Below, piece by piece: positions 31,871 to 41,801 of a DNA stretch of 64,000 nt (position 1 is its first letter; each line of letters opens with the position of its first letter). A program made the translations under genes and the position numbers. Source of the stretch: Gari tellinella (lineage: Eukaryota; Mollusca; Bivalvia; Cardiida; Psammobiidae); NCBI GenBank assembly GCA_922989275.2, contig OV277871.1:63013848-63077847 (forward strand). The letters run 5' to 3'. A model generated the notes under the pieces. That model saw only the letters and a list, made by a program, of their open reading frames with translations. It was not told where the DNA came from and did no database searches.

Positions 31871-32640
31871 AATAAGATCTAGAATTTTCGGAGTGTTTTT
31901 GTTGTTTTGAAGACAGTGGTTTGGTGCCCTTGGATTTCAGGTAAGCAGGTCTGCCCCTAGGTATATAGGTTATGTCATTTTCCACAATACACAAAATATT
32001 TCTCCAATGTTTTTATTAAAACTATACTGCTTCGGGCAGTTGCTCTACATTGAACGTTTTAATCAACATTTCCGTCTATGGCCGAACATTAAATACAGTT
32101 AAACCTGACACAAACGGTCATTTCATGAGAGGATTGATACTGTTGTTAAATACGGATGATTGCTTAATGCCAGCCAAACATAATGCAGAAAGCTCATATA
32201 GGACTTTCTGCATTACGATTACTCTACATTAAGCAGCCAGATGTTTGAGTAAAAACGGACCGTTTGTTTGGTCGTATAACTCTTGTATTTCTGTACGCAT
32301 TCAGTGACGTTCTACTGTACCTCACAAAATATCAATATAAACCATACCTGGAAGATACATGCGAAATAAACATAGTATTGAAGTTGGTCAGCTATGTTTG
32401 TTTTTCACAGTCCAAATTTGTATTAAGCATTTCTGCAAACGAAAGGAAATGGAGTAGATCTAGAATGTGTAAACAACGTTGCTGTTGAAATACTCGCCTT
32501 AAACAAAGATCGGTAACGATTCTGACATGGTTTTCGATTCGTTATAGTTTCGGAATATACCAAATGATACTTAACTACCAAAGTCGGAATCCTCGGTGCG
32601 TGTGCTATGGATATATGAACAAATAAGGTAACAATTGTAT

Positions 32641-32840
32641 ACCGTAACCCTCTCCATTACGGCCTCTATAACGAAGGCTAATTGGATTATAAAAATACAG
32701 ATGACAGCTTAAAGCAAGGTGACAGTTAAACAGAAAGCTCCTAATGGAGCTTTCTGTTTTTCTGTCACCAAGCTTTAAGCAGTCACCTTTCGCAAACAAC
32801 TAATAACTTAACACAATTTAGTGGTCATAAGAGTGAGGTT
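32641..32840. mobile_element. Family E element
   Basis: CCGTAACCCTCTCCATTACG and CGAAGGCTAATTGG at the left, GTGGTCATAAGAGTGAGGTTAT at the right. The hairpin GCTTAAAGCAAGGTGACAGT / CTGTCACCAAGCTTTAAGC has apex AAAGCTCCTAATGGAGCTTT. Confidence 0.7.
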
Positions 32841-33162
32841 ATAATGTAATTTAATGTATATGCAATTCACTTTTGATCCAGATCTATAAAAACCGAAAAG
32901 TCGTTTGTGCCTTCAATGGTATATCTTTTTAAAAATAAGAAGATAAATTTAGCAGGAACACTTTCGGGGAAAAAGATAGTAGATCTATAGCAATTCTAGA
33001 ATTGTGGGTAATCAGTTACACGGATTCTGATCAGTACCTAAACCTTCAAAGACTATCACTGATACATTCTTTATTAAGGCATCGGCAGTGGTTTAATACA
33101 GCAATTTATTTTCATGATTTATATGTGTTTCCCTCATGCATATAATAGCTATGAGGGGTTAA

Positions 33163-33404
33163 ACCATTTTACTCTCAATGACGACTTAAAGCGAATTTGC
33201 AAACAGTTTGGGTCCTGATCAGACGCCGCGTAACGCGGCGTCTGATCAGGACCCAAACTGTTTGACACTGTAATCGATATTTTTTATGTCATATAACCTT
33301 AAATCTGACTTTGAAACGTGTCTTGCTGACAACAATTCTGAAGCAGACGATAATAAAGCGGTGAAGGGATAAAACTCTCCTGAATAAGTTTGATCATGAA
33401 AGGG
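33163..33404. mobile_element. Family A element, long form (242 bp)
   Basis: TTAA 33,159-33,162 and 33,405-33,408. Left ACCATTTTACTCTCAATGACG, right TTTGATCATGAAAGGG. The core-1 hairpin at about 33,197-33,268 is perfect: AACAGTTTGGGTCCTGATCA with apex GCCGCGTAACGCGGC. The long form has an extra about 45 bp beyond the usual GCGGTGAAGGG end. Confidence 0.75.
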
Positions 33405-33471
33405 TTAATTGATACACAGCTGCCCATAAACCCAGAGTCTGAAGACATTTGCTGGTGACACGTTTGAAATA

Positions 33472-33870
33472 CAGTGTTCCCTCTCTTCAACGGCCCTCCA
33501 AACAACATTTCCCTCCTTACAACGACCCTTGTTAAACGGAAAATTAACTGCTTCAATATCGTATGCTTAACATGTCGTCTGCTGTGGGTTTTTTTTTTCA
33601 ACTTTACATAATGGACATTTTGACAGAAAAGATATGACGAGTGACAAACAGCTTGACTCCAGATCAGACGCCGCGTTATTTTGACAGAAAAAAATGAATG
33701 ACGAGGGACAAACAGCTTGAATCTAGATTAGACGCCGCGTTACGCGGCATCTGATCTGGATTCAAGCTGTTTGCAAATGTAAAACAAGTTCCCTCTCTAT
33801 AACGACTCCCTCCGAACAATGCACACAATTTTAGTCTCCCGTTGGGAGTCGTTGTAGAGAGGGAGCGGTG
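33472..33870. mobile_element. Family C element with a duplicated half-hairpin
   Basis: TA then CAGTGTTCCCTCTCTTCAAC; right end GTTGTAGAGAGGGAGCGGTG plus TA. Before the complete core-1 hairpin (about 33,709-33,775) there is an extra left arm (33,644-33,679: ACAGCTTGACTCCAGATCAG, CGCCGCGTTA) followed by a repeated TTTTGACAGAAAA stretch. This is a tandem duplication of about 60 bp that ends at the hairpin apex. Confidence 0.75.
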
Positions 33871-33874
33871 TATA

Positions 33875-34320
33875 AAGTATAAATCCAACTATAGTCGAAC
33901 CTCTATAACTTGAGTTCTTACTCAAGCTTACCCGAATATAAGATTGAGTCTATAGCCACATACGAATATTAGCCTTTGACAAAGTAATTTGAAAACAACG
34001 ATTAACTCTCTCTTATCAGTTTTAAACAAGTGTCGTTGGTTTTTATTTTATTTTATTTTTTATCTCAGATCTAAATTTTAGGTAATTTAACTAAAAGTAA
34101 AATATCAATGAGTGTATTGAGCTGTTTAGATCCTGATAGACATAAAGTAATTAGGCATCTGACCTGGTTACAAAACTATTTCAAATAACTATTGTACTCA
34201 AGATAAGGCAGTAGTAAAAGGTTAGAACAAAGGGGACAAATATACACTATATGTGACAGTTACAAAAAATATTGAGGGGTATAATTACCCTATCCACCTT
34301 TGTCTGAAAAAGTATATATC
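33875..34320. other. Unassigned sequence with weak repeat traces
   Basis: 33,890-33,960 resembles the TACAGTCGAA-type family (TATAGTCGAACCTCTATAAC). 34,120-34,225 has a family A-like trace (GCTGTTTAGATCCTGATAG, TACTCAAGATAAGGCAG). No host gene. Confidence 0.35.
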
Positions 34321-34326
34321 CATATA

Positions 34327-34533
34327 CAGTAAAACATCGCTATTACGACCACTGAAACGAAGGCTAATTGATTGTATAATAGAGAGGTGACATGCTTAAA
34401 GCAAGGTGACAGTGAAACAGAAAGCTCCTAAATGAGCTTTCTGTTTCACTGTCACCTTGCTTTAAGCGGTCACCTATTGTAGACACTCTTATAATTGACA
34501 TAATTCAGTGGTCTTAATAGAGAGGTTTTACTG
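34327..34533. mobile_element. Family E element, best preserved (207 bp)
   Basis: TA then CAGTAAAACATCGCTATTAC; right AGTGGTCTTAATAGAGAGG followed by TTTTACTG and TA. The core-2-like hairpin is almost perfect: GCTTAAAGCAAGGTGACAGT with apex AAAGCTCCTAAATGAGCTTT. Confidence 0.8.
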
Positions 34534-34539
34534 TATATT

Positions 34540-35140
34540 AACTATTGTAGAAAGGCATTTCAAACAACGATTACAGTGGATAATCTGTTAAAACAACGAT
34601 TACAGTGAAGATTGGACCCTGACTAGGCTCAGAGTGACACGATGTCTGATCTTAATACTAGCTGTTTCAATAACTATTGATAAGACAGCAGGGAAAGAGT
34701 TTAGAACAATGCTAAAAATGAAACATGTACAATCGGTTTTTTTCTTCAGGGGTATAATAACCGCCACCATGTTTTGTCAATATATTACTCAACGTTTACT
34801 AAGCACCACAGCTATATAAATCTAAGAAGTTTATAGTTTTATTTAAATATATAAAAAACCACTGCTCGTATTTTCGGTTCGGTTCGGTTGACCTTGTAGG
34901 CACACAAAGAACGCATCCATGGCAAAATTCAAAAAAATGTTTTCGGGTAAAATGCCATTTTTAGAAACAAAACATTACATCGTACTCAAACTAATGAAAC
35001 GAGACACTAAATTTGAGATACACAAGTACATTGGTTGATCAAATGTACTATATCACATGTCTTCATAAGAGACACATGTGTGATGTCATGTTTTTAACCA
35101 TTTTTTGCAATTCTCGTGTTCCTATTAACTCCTTATTTAT
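34540..35140. other. No recognised gene
   Basis: Short direct repeat of AACAACGATTACAGTG (34,563-34,608). A tandem GGTTCGGTTCGGTT occurs at 34,876-34,889. Nothing else assigned. Confidence 0.3.
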
Positions 35141-35171
35141 GTTTAACCCTTCACTCTCAATGACGTTTTAA

Positions 35172-35670
35172 AGGGACTCGCAACCGGATGGTGTACTTGT
35201 CAAAATAATGTGGCATTATTTGGCGTCTGACGTTAAAAAAATATGATCAGTCCAAAAAAAAGTCTCAAGAATCGTCACCGAATCTTAGTTTTTTTTAGAT
35301 ATTTTCCATCGTTTTTCTATAGCATCAGCTGACGGTAAAGTTGTTGTTGTTGCTTCTCTACACGGGCTCAGACATAAACCCGGGCCGAATAAAGTACTAT
35401 CAATCACTACCAGTGAAGTACGTTAATTCGCTATGACATATATATAGAGAGTGCTGGTAGCCGAGGGGGTAAAGGCGTTTCCTCATTTTTCATGTTTGTC
35501 TCCGCATGGAGGGTCACGGGTTCGAATCCCACCAGAGCTTCTTTTTTTTTTTGAAATGCATTTTTTAACAGAATTTATTATCCTAAACTAAATCTTACCA
35601 ATTTATATAAGCATTTGACATATATTTACAAATTACTTTTTTTAATGCTAAATCCGGTTGCGAGCCTCTT
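35172..35670 (+). mobile_element. Family F composite element nested in family A
   Basis: TTAA at 35,168-35,171 and 35,671-35,674. Ends AGGGACTCGCAACCGGATGG and CCGGTTGCGAGCCTCT. Shared internal blocks: ATTTTCCATCGTTTTTCTAT, GTTGTTGTTGTTGCTTC and ACATAAACCCGGGCCGAAT. The tRNA-like module is described separately. Confidence 0.8.
35452..35538 (+). other. tRNA-like module (leucine/serine-like shape) inside family F
   Basis: It reads as GTGCTGGTAGCCGAGGGGG with A-box GGTAGCCGAGGGGGTAAAGG, an extended variable region around CTCCGCATGGAG, and B-box GGGTTCGAATCCC followed by ACCAGAGC. The long variable arm recalls class II tRNAs. The acceptor pairing GCTGGT/ACCAGA is short and the next bases do not fully pair, and a T run follows, so I read it as a Pol III promoter module of a repeat and not a working tRNA gene. 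Confidence 0.55.
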
Positions 35671-35908
35671 TTAAGCGCGCTTGCATAAACTGTTTTAGTC
35701 CTGATCAGACGCCGCGTAACATGGCTTCTGATCAGAACCCAAACTGTTTGACACTCTTATCGATATTTATTTAGTCATAAACCTTAAATCTAACTTTGAA
35801 ACGTTTCTTACAGACAACAATACTGAATCAGACAACAATATAGCGGTGAAGAGGTAAACATCTCTCGAATAATTTGATCATGAAAGGGTTAGGGTAACCA
35901 TATAGTTA

Positions 35909-36485
35909 CAGTGGAGAATCTGTTATTCTTTCCCAATAAGCGCGTTTACGCTAAAACTATTATTTGCAGTGCAAACAGTTTGGAGCCAGATCAGACGCCG
36001 GGTAACCCGGCGTCTGATCAGGCTCCAAACTGTTTGCCACCAAGATAAACATGTAATATCAGAATTGTCCAAAAGTTGTACTTTTCTACGTTTTAGTGCT
36101 TTGCGTTTGCGTACGTTTGCGTTTAAAGACATCCAGCCAGTCCTTTCATTGATTCACCCCCCCCCCCATTCTTTAGTTGGTGTCAAAATACAGGTATATA
36201 CCGGTATACAGCATGAGAAAAGTATTCAGGCAATGGCTCAGCTTTGAATAGAGGCCCTTACATAATAGATATCAATAGGTTTTTCTATGCGTTTTACTAA
36301 CCAAGCTATCAAATATTAGGTGCGGGCCTCACTTGAGACGCCTGAATGATTCTTTGCCTAGACGCTACCACTGTTAGTGCATGCTCTGCATGCTTTGACT
36401 CAAACTATATACGGTGGTAGGTGTTACCACCCAAGCTTGGTCATGTGATATCTTTAAACGGGAAAGAATAACAGATTCTCCACTG
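35909..36485. mobile_element. Family B element carrying a nested insertion
   Basis: TA then CAGTGGAGAATCTGTTATTC; right end AATAACAGATTCTCCACTG plus TA. The core-1 hairpin (35,970-36,039) is perfect with the GCCGGGTAACCCGGC apex. The element is split inside its TTTAAA by a 325 bp insert, after which ACGGGAAAGAATAACAG resumes exactly. Confidence 0.8.
36128..36452. mobile_element. Unnamed 325 bp insert inside family B
   Basis: The host repeat's TTTAAA is present on both sides (36,122-36,127 and 36,453-36,458). If the duplication is TTAA, the insert ends are AGACATCC and its near complement ATATCT. It contains CCCCCCCCCC at 36,159-36,168 and GTATATACCGGTATAC. It matches no other sequence in the window that I can see. 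Confidence 0.65.
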
Positions 36486-36489
36486 TAAA

Positions 36490-37480
36490 GTGAGCTTAAG
36501 TTAAAATATACGTGCATGTTCGACTAAATGTAGTGATCAAGGTTCGCCTGTACTGTATTACTTTATAGGAAAACTGGAACAAGACGCACTGCAGACTGTG
36601 TTGATTGTAGGTGTCAGCTTACAGCAGACTGGAAGTAAAACAGAAAGATTAAAGTAAGAACCTACTTTTATTCACCGATGTATAGCGAGACTTAACTGTA
36701 CATTGAAATACACATGTCACTTGTATACGGTGAATATCGTACAATGTACACTAGATCTTTACGGATCTATTGATTAATACTAGATCTAGATTATACGATA
36801 GCACATATGGTACCGACATCAACCGTAGTTATATATATATAACTTGTAAATGCATCGCTGTCTTTCAACCTGCTTTGCTATAAGCTTTCATCTACGAGAA
36901 TATAAAAAAATATTTCTGATGTTACATATTCATGTATTTGCTTCAGTGAAGGAGTAAATCAAAGGCGTAAAAAGGCATGTTTACGATGTAATGGTATCGA
37001 ATAAAGAAGGGTTTGTAAGGGGACCAAAGTTTATTCCCGGTTTAGAGAGACTAGCTTGATACAGATGCAGCTAACCCATGTCCATCTACAGGCCAGTTTT
37101 TGTTACATGTTTCAGCCAAACAATCAAAGAGGATCGCTTGGATTTTATGGTTGAATGTATGTAAAATAGTCTATAAAATAGTCTGAATACAACATGGGAC
37201 TAATTGCAGGACGAATGTAAAGAAGAAAGTTTTCTGCATTATATCTGTACATGTACTTAAAAAATATACTTCTGCCTTAGACATTCACTTATCTATATAA
37301 GATCACCCATGTCTTATCATGAAGGCACATTGAAGTAGAGAGATTCTACAGGAGCTTTCTGGATTACTTGCATCCTGATACTCGTCGCTAGGATTGAATG
37401 TGTCAATAATTCGAGTCCTTCATAGCATATGTGCAACTCACACATACAAGGGTGCTTCAAAAAGTAGTGTTATCGGGTTA
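36490..37480. other. Unassigned, with decayed core-2 traces
   Basis: 36,600-36,900 and 37,195-37,375 hold fragments of the GGAAGTAAAACAGAAAG / CTTTCTGGATTACTT type, too eroded to delimit. No gene is recognised. Confidence 0.3.
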
Positions 37481-37489
37481 TTACATTAA

Positions 37490-37719
37490 GCGTTTCACTC
37501 TCAATCGCGCGTTTGCAAACAGTTTGGATCCTGATCAGACGCCGTGTAACAAGTCGTCTGATCAGGTCCCAATATGTTTGACACTCGTATCGATATTGAT
37601 TAAGTCATACAACCTTAAATCTAACTTTAAAACGTGTCTTGCAGACAACAATACTGAGGCAGACGACAATAAAGCGGTGAAGGGGTAAACATCTCCCAAA
37701 TAAATTGATCATGAAAGGG
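37490..37719. mobile_element. Family A long-form element
   Basis: TTAA (37,486-37,489), then GCGTTTCACTCTCAATCGCG; right end TTGATCATGAAAGGG. A core-1 hairpin lies at about 37,516-37,580 with some mismatches. The right-hand TTAA is split by the family B element that follows. Confidence 0.7.
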
Positions 37720-37722
37720 TTA

Positions 37723-37984
37723 CAGTGGAGAATCTGTTATTCTTTTTTTTTATTACTTTTATTCTTTCCCGTTTAAACGCAAACGTACGCAAAGCATTAA
37801 AACGTAGAAAAGAACAACTTTTGGACAATTCTGATAATTCTTGTTTATTTTGGTGGCAAACAGTTTGGAGCCTGATCAGACGCCGGGTTACCCGGCGTCT
37901 GGTCTGGCTCCAAACTGTTTGCACTGCAAATAATAGTTTTAGCGTAAACGCGTTTATTGGGAAAGAATAACAGATTCTCCACTG
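37723..37984. mobile_element. Family B element inserted into the TTAA at the edge of family A
   Basis: Left CAGTGGAGAATCTGTTATTC, right AATAACAGATTCTCCACTG. Sequence reads GGGTTA-element-TAAGGA, i.e. a TA duplication within the TTAA. A perfect core-1 hairpin (apex GCCGGGTTACCCGGC) lies at 37,856-37,922. An extra TTTTTTTTATTACTTTTATT is inserted near the left end. Confidence 0.8.
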
Positions 37985-38129
37985 TAAGGACGGTGAAGAG
38001 TACCTAAATATAATTTATTCACCTACTCCTCCAATGGACATAATTGTTTCAGCACGAGCGTGTCAATTGTATTTTCACTGTTCCTATAATAACATAATTA
38101 TGTGAATCGTGAAAGAACGTTGGTAGAAA

Positions 38130-38337
38130 AAATACAGCGATCCCTCCCTACAACACCCGCCGCTCAACGATTCGCTCCTTAAAATAGTACCCTCGCGTCT
38201 GATCAGCTCCAAACTGTTTGCCGTTCCGGTTAAAATAAACCTTTAAATATTGTAAAAAGTACTTTCTACATTTTGATGCTATATGCAATTGGGTTTCATT
38301 TGCGTTTAAACGGGAAAGAATAACGTCTTCTCCACTG
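38130..38337. repeat. Family C left end joined to family B right part
   Basis: TACAGCGATCCCTCCCTACAA is a family C start; from about 38,190 the sequence switches to CTGATCAGCTCCAAACTGTTTG, GTTTAAACGGGAAAG and TCTTCTCCACTG of family B. It may be a chimera or two adjoining truncated copies. Confidence 0.5.
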
Positions 38338-38339
38338 TA

Positions 38340-38815
38340 TGTCTATGAAACGGACTAGTGGTAATTTTATCTTCACATTAATCTGCAATATAATTATTTG
38401 ATATAAAATAACAACATTGAGCGTGGCAACAGACCATGATGGCAATTGTTGATAGTTGGCTTGAGGGTATTTCATGACAATGCGCTAAAGATATATATCT
38501 GACATATTAATCTATTTATTATATGCTTTCGTCTGATATCGAGCGTTTCCACGTGTATCTGCACAGTAAAATACAAGAGTCTGTATCAGCCATCTTGTAT
38601 AAGCCGCTCTTTATTTTACTCTGACGAGGATTTCGATTTAGCGTGGCATCATTTAGGTCCATGTACAAGTGCCGCGTTATTCTTTGTGGCATACAAAAAT
38701 AATTGTTCTCTTTCAAATAACTAATAAATGCAAATAACTAATAAATGTTGGATATAAAATGATTTAAACAACTATTTAGTTGTTTTTGATATGTATTCAA
38801 GGCATATAATAAACA
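38340..38815. other. No recognised gene
   Basis: Nothing assigned. Short direct repeat CAAATAACTAATAAATG at 38,715-38,748. Confidence 0.3.
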
Positions 38816-38820
38816 CATCA

Positions 38821-38975
38821 CCAGTTGACAGTGCGCTACAGTGTGTTGCATTCAGCTCTCGACGTTTTTGCCGGAAACAACCGATCAGACTCGCGCCAAG
38901 GCGCTCGTCAGATCGGCTTTTCCGGCAAAAACGTCTCGAGCCGAATACATCACTCTGTATCGCACTGTCAACTGG
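38821..38975. repeat. 155 bp inverted repeat
   Basis: Arms CCAGTTGACAGTGCG and CGCACTGTCAACTGG pair at the outside; inside, GACGTTTTTGCCGGAAA pairs with TTTTCCGGCAAAAACGTC and CCGATCAGACTCG/CGTCAGATCGG near the apex AAGGCG. A few mismatches; unrelated to core-1 beyond the chance GATCAGA. Confidence 0.7.
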
Positions 38976-38999
38976 TAATGTGTATTTCGCACAAACCTG

Positions 39000-39450
39000 A
39001 ATTCGAACGCACAGTATTTAGAGGCTAAGTGATTGAAAGTCTGAGTCCTTACATTTTTGCTAAAGCATTTGTTTCCATTGAAAACCATTTTCTCGTGTAA
39101 AATAAATTGTTAATATTTGCAGGAAGCTGTCAGTTTCTCCATTTAACTGCACTGCATTTGTGTTTTGTGACAGAATAAGATCTTAACCACTGTATCAAAG
39201 TGCGTTGGCCTAACACCTTTTAAGATAGATAGAATCTTCATTTACATCTCAGTAATGCACATTCAATAAATACAGAAACATGTACAATAAAAGCTTTAAT
39301 ATGTATATAGTTCAAAGCCATTCCCCAGGAATTATAAGAAGACGGTATATAAATGACATAATATGCCATTAAAAACACACATACGTATAATATCATAGTG
39401 ACACAAATAAGTCTGAACATTACGAGTTAATTATATTTTAACATCCATTT
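39000..39450. other. No recognised gene
   Basis: AT-rich sequence without splice-bounded coding frames or known repeat ends. Confidence 0.3.
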
Positions 39451-39457
39451 GATATAA

Positions 39458-39700
39458 GGTGCTCCCTCCACACAACGGCCCTATGAATTACGATTCCCTC
39501 CATACAGCTTGCCGCTGTTCCCCCCAAAAGACAAGTATGTCCAACAGTTTCACTATTGCAATATCTTCTGCTTAAAAGTGTCGTCTGCTGTTTTTCTCAA
39601 ACTAACATATTGAAAATTCTGACCGAAAAAAACATAAAGACAATGGACAAACAGCTTGACGCGTTAAGTGGCGTCTCAGCAGAATCCAAACACGGAGAGA
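39458..39700. repeat. Family C element, right half missing
   Basis: GTGCTCCCTCCACACAACG, GCCGCTGTTCCCCCCAAAAG, CAATATCTTCTGCTTAAAAG, ACAAACAGCTTGACGCGTTAAG. The hairpin is collapsed. Confidence 0.55.
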
Positions 39701-40189
39701 AACACAATAAGCTGTTTTGCTTTCGTTTCTATCCTAATCTTTGTTGTATGATTGTAAAATACATGTAAATTATCAAAATAAAATATGTTTAAACCACACT
39801 GTTTGCAAAGGTTATCACTGTGATAGTAATATTCGCTGATAGCATGCATGATAAGAGTTAAACGAGCTCTCGTAATTGAAAGTTAAAGCGAGTTCGGATT
39901 ATCCGCGAGTTCAGATTATCCGGGATTTCGGATGATCAAGGTTTGACTGTTTAGTAATAACAATATAGTGTAGTTATAGTATTGTGTAATAATAGTATAC
40001 TGTATGTATAACACTAAGCTGTTGAAAGAATCTCTGAACCAGCAAACTATAGATAAATTTTGTGCGCTGAACCGTGACTGAGCTTTTCTATTTATAGAAG
40101 ATGCAACCATTCCATGTTATGGGTAAGTTAGGGTTCAAACCTTAACTTGATATGTAAAATAAGAGCTTGAGACCTATATGTCATCGTGC

Positions 40190-40255
40190 ATGGTCGAGGT
40201 AGTAGAGTAACGTTTTACTGGGTATGGTCATGAGTTCGATACCCAGTGATTCCTT
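40190..40255 (+). other. tRNA-like (SINE head) segment
   Basis: A-box-like GGTCGAGGTAGTAGAGT and B-box GAGTTCGATACCC, then a T-rich run. GTATCG/CGATAC pairing is partial. Probably a tRNA-derived repeat head rather than a tRNA gene. Confidence 0.4.
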
Positions 40256-40585
40256 TCTTTTTTCTTTTTTTTGGGTTGGAAGAGGCATTTTTATACTACA
40301 CATGACGATAACCACAAGGAACCTTTAGTAAGTGTTCAGTGTTTAAATAATATAAATTATTCAATTTCTTATTACATTTAGTTATAACCACATTGTTCAA
40401 ACTAAAGATGCTACGACAGACAAAACCACCGCGTCAATAGTCTAAATTGCCATAGCACGAAAGCTTGTAGAAAATGTCTACGAGCCTGTATGAAGGAGAA
40501 GCAGAAGCGATATGAATTTCCATTGGATCTAATCCGAATCCCACATAACTTATATGGGGTAACCCTAAGTACCTAACACATTGAA

Positions 40586-40790
40586 CCCTAACGACAAGTA
40601 TAATCGTCATTTAGAAAGAGTATACTCCACTTGTCCCATGAAAACAGTGAACACCCAGATCAGAGTGCACCTTAAGCAGCACTTTGGTCAGGGCAACATT
40701 GTTTATCATTTTCCAATTGTTAACTAGACTTAATTGGAAATTTGAATTGCCAATTGTCATTTCAGTGATAAATGAATTAATGCAATTGTT
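40586..40790. repeat. Family G element
   Basis: ATTGAACCCTAACGACAAGT, AAAACAGTGAACACCCAGATCAG, a poorly paired right arm (GGTCAGGGCAACATTGTTTATC) and AATTGGAAATTTGAATTGCC. Confidence 0.5.
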
Positions 40791-40961
40791 TTCTAAAAGT
40801 GAGAAACTGCCATGGACACATAGGGTAACATTTTACATACATTTTAAACTTCACAACGTTTAACGTTTAGTATGTCCATGACACATTTCGCATAATATGT
40901 TGAACAATTCAAATAAGTCTTATGCTCTAATAGATAATAATAATATTTTTTGAAAAAAAAA

Positions 40962-41040
40962 GCAAATCCTACTGGGAATCGAACCCACAGCCTTTTACAC
41001 TATAGCAAGTATCCTAACCCGCTACCAATTACTCTAACTC
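40962..41040 (-). other. tRNA-like (SINE head) segment, minus strand
   Basis: On the minus strand: A-box-like TTGGTAGCGGGTTAGGA and B-box GGGTTCGATTCCC, followed by AGTAGGATTTGC and a T run. It lies about 700 bp from, and opposite to, the segment at 40,190. Confidence 0.45.
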
Positions 41041-41514
41041 GATTATTGATTTAGTTTCAATACAAAAGGCATTATATCCTTAGTATACCATGAAAGGTAG
41101 GTAACTCCTGAACAAATTCATGGTTTGTGATGCGTTTTACCTATACGGGTGGACTCGTCCTAAAGGTCACAGCTCACGGGTCAAAATCGGACTATACCAT
41201 GCATGCAATCAATACAATAACTGATTGTCAATATCAGTCGCGTGTAGCATATGGAGAATATTCTTCACAAATGGTGTTTAATGGCTTCCATTTCAAGTTT
41301 TCAACGTATTTATCCATGTGTCTGATGCATTATACATTTGTTCTAATATAAAATTCCTATTTTTTTTTATTGTTCCATCCTAAAACGTTTTCTGGGAAAG
41401 ATGAAGGCAATGTCATTTTCCTCCAAACACACAGGGCTACCATAAGTTGCTAATATAATAAAAATTCTAAATTTCCAAATTTGCAAATTGCCAGGCACCA
41501 TTTATAACACTAAC

Positions 41515-41600
41515 ATGATTATGCAAAAAGTTTGTATCCAGATCAGACGCCGCGTAACGCGGCATCTAATTAGGATCTAAATTATTTGACACGCACCCGC
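41515..41600. repeat. Core-1 fragment
   Basis: AAAGTTTGTATCCAGATCAG with apex GCCGCGTAACGCGGC and right arm ATCTAATTAGGATCTAAATT; several mismatches in the outer stem. Confidence 0.5.
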
Positions 41601-41801
41601 ATCAATGAAAAACGCATGAAATTCTCAAATTTAAAAGTTTAAGGGCAGAAATCCTAAGATTTCTGAAAATTCCGTAGGTCACTTAGAAATTAAGGAAAAG
41701 CCAAAGATTCCGGGAAAATTGGAAGAAAGGGTAGCACTGAGGGTATATGTCGGGTAATTTTATTGCATTTCCTTTGGGCAAGGCTTACATAAGCAGCATT
41801 A

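Larger units (their letters stand above)
35147..35888. mobile_element. Outer family A element interrupted by a family F element
   Basis: TTAA (35,143-35,146) then CCCTTCACTCTCAATGACG. Family F (35,172-35,670) follows at a TTAA. The family A sequence resumes GCGCGCTTGCATAAACTGTT, with a core-1 hairpin at about 35,690-35,752, the AACGTTTCTTACAGACAACA block and TTGATCATGAAAGGG. The target was the TTTAAAGCGC of family A. Confidence 0.75.

Noticed and set aside
35969..36247. Family of look-alike open frames (VWSQIRRRVTRRLIRLQTV) at about 6,200, 35,970, 37,750 and 41,850 on both strands
   Set aside because: They are translations of the core-1 palindrome and family B flanks. The same peptide appears on both strands because the DNA is palindromic, and there are no starts, splice sites or domains of their own.
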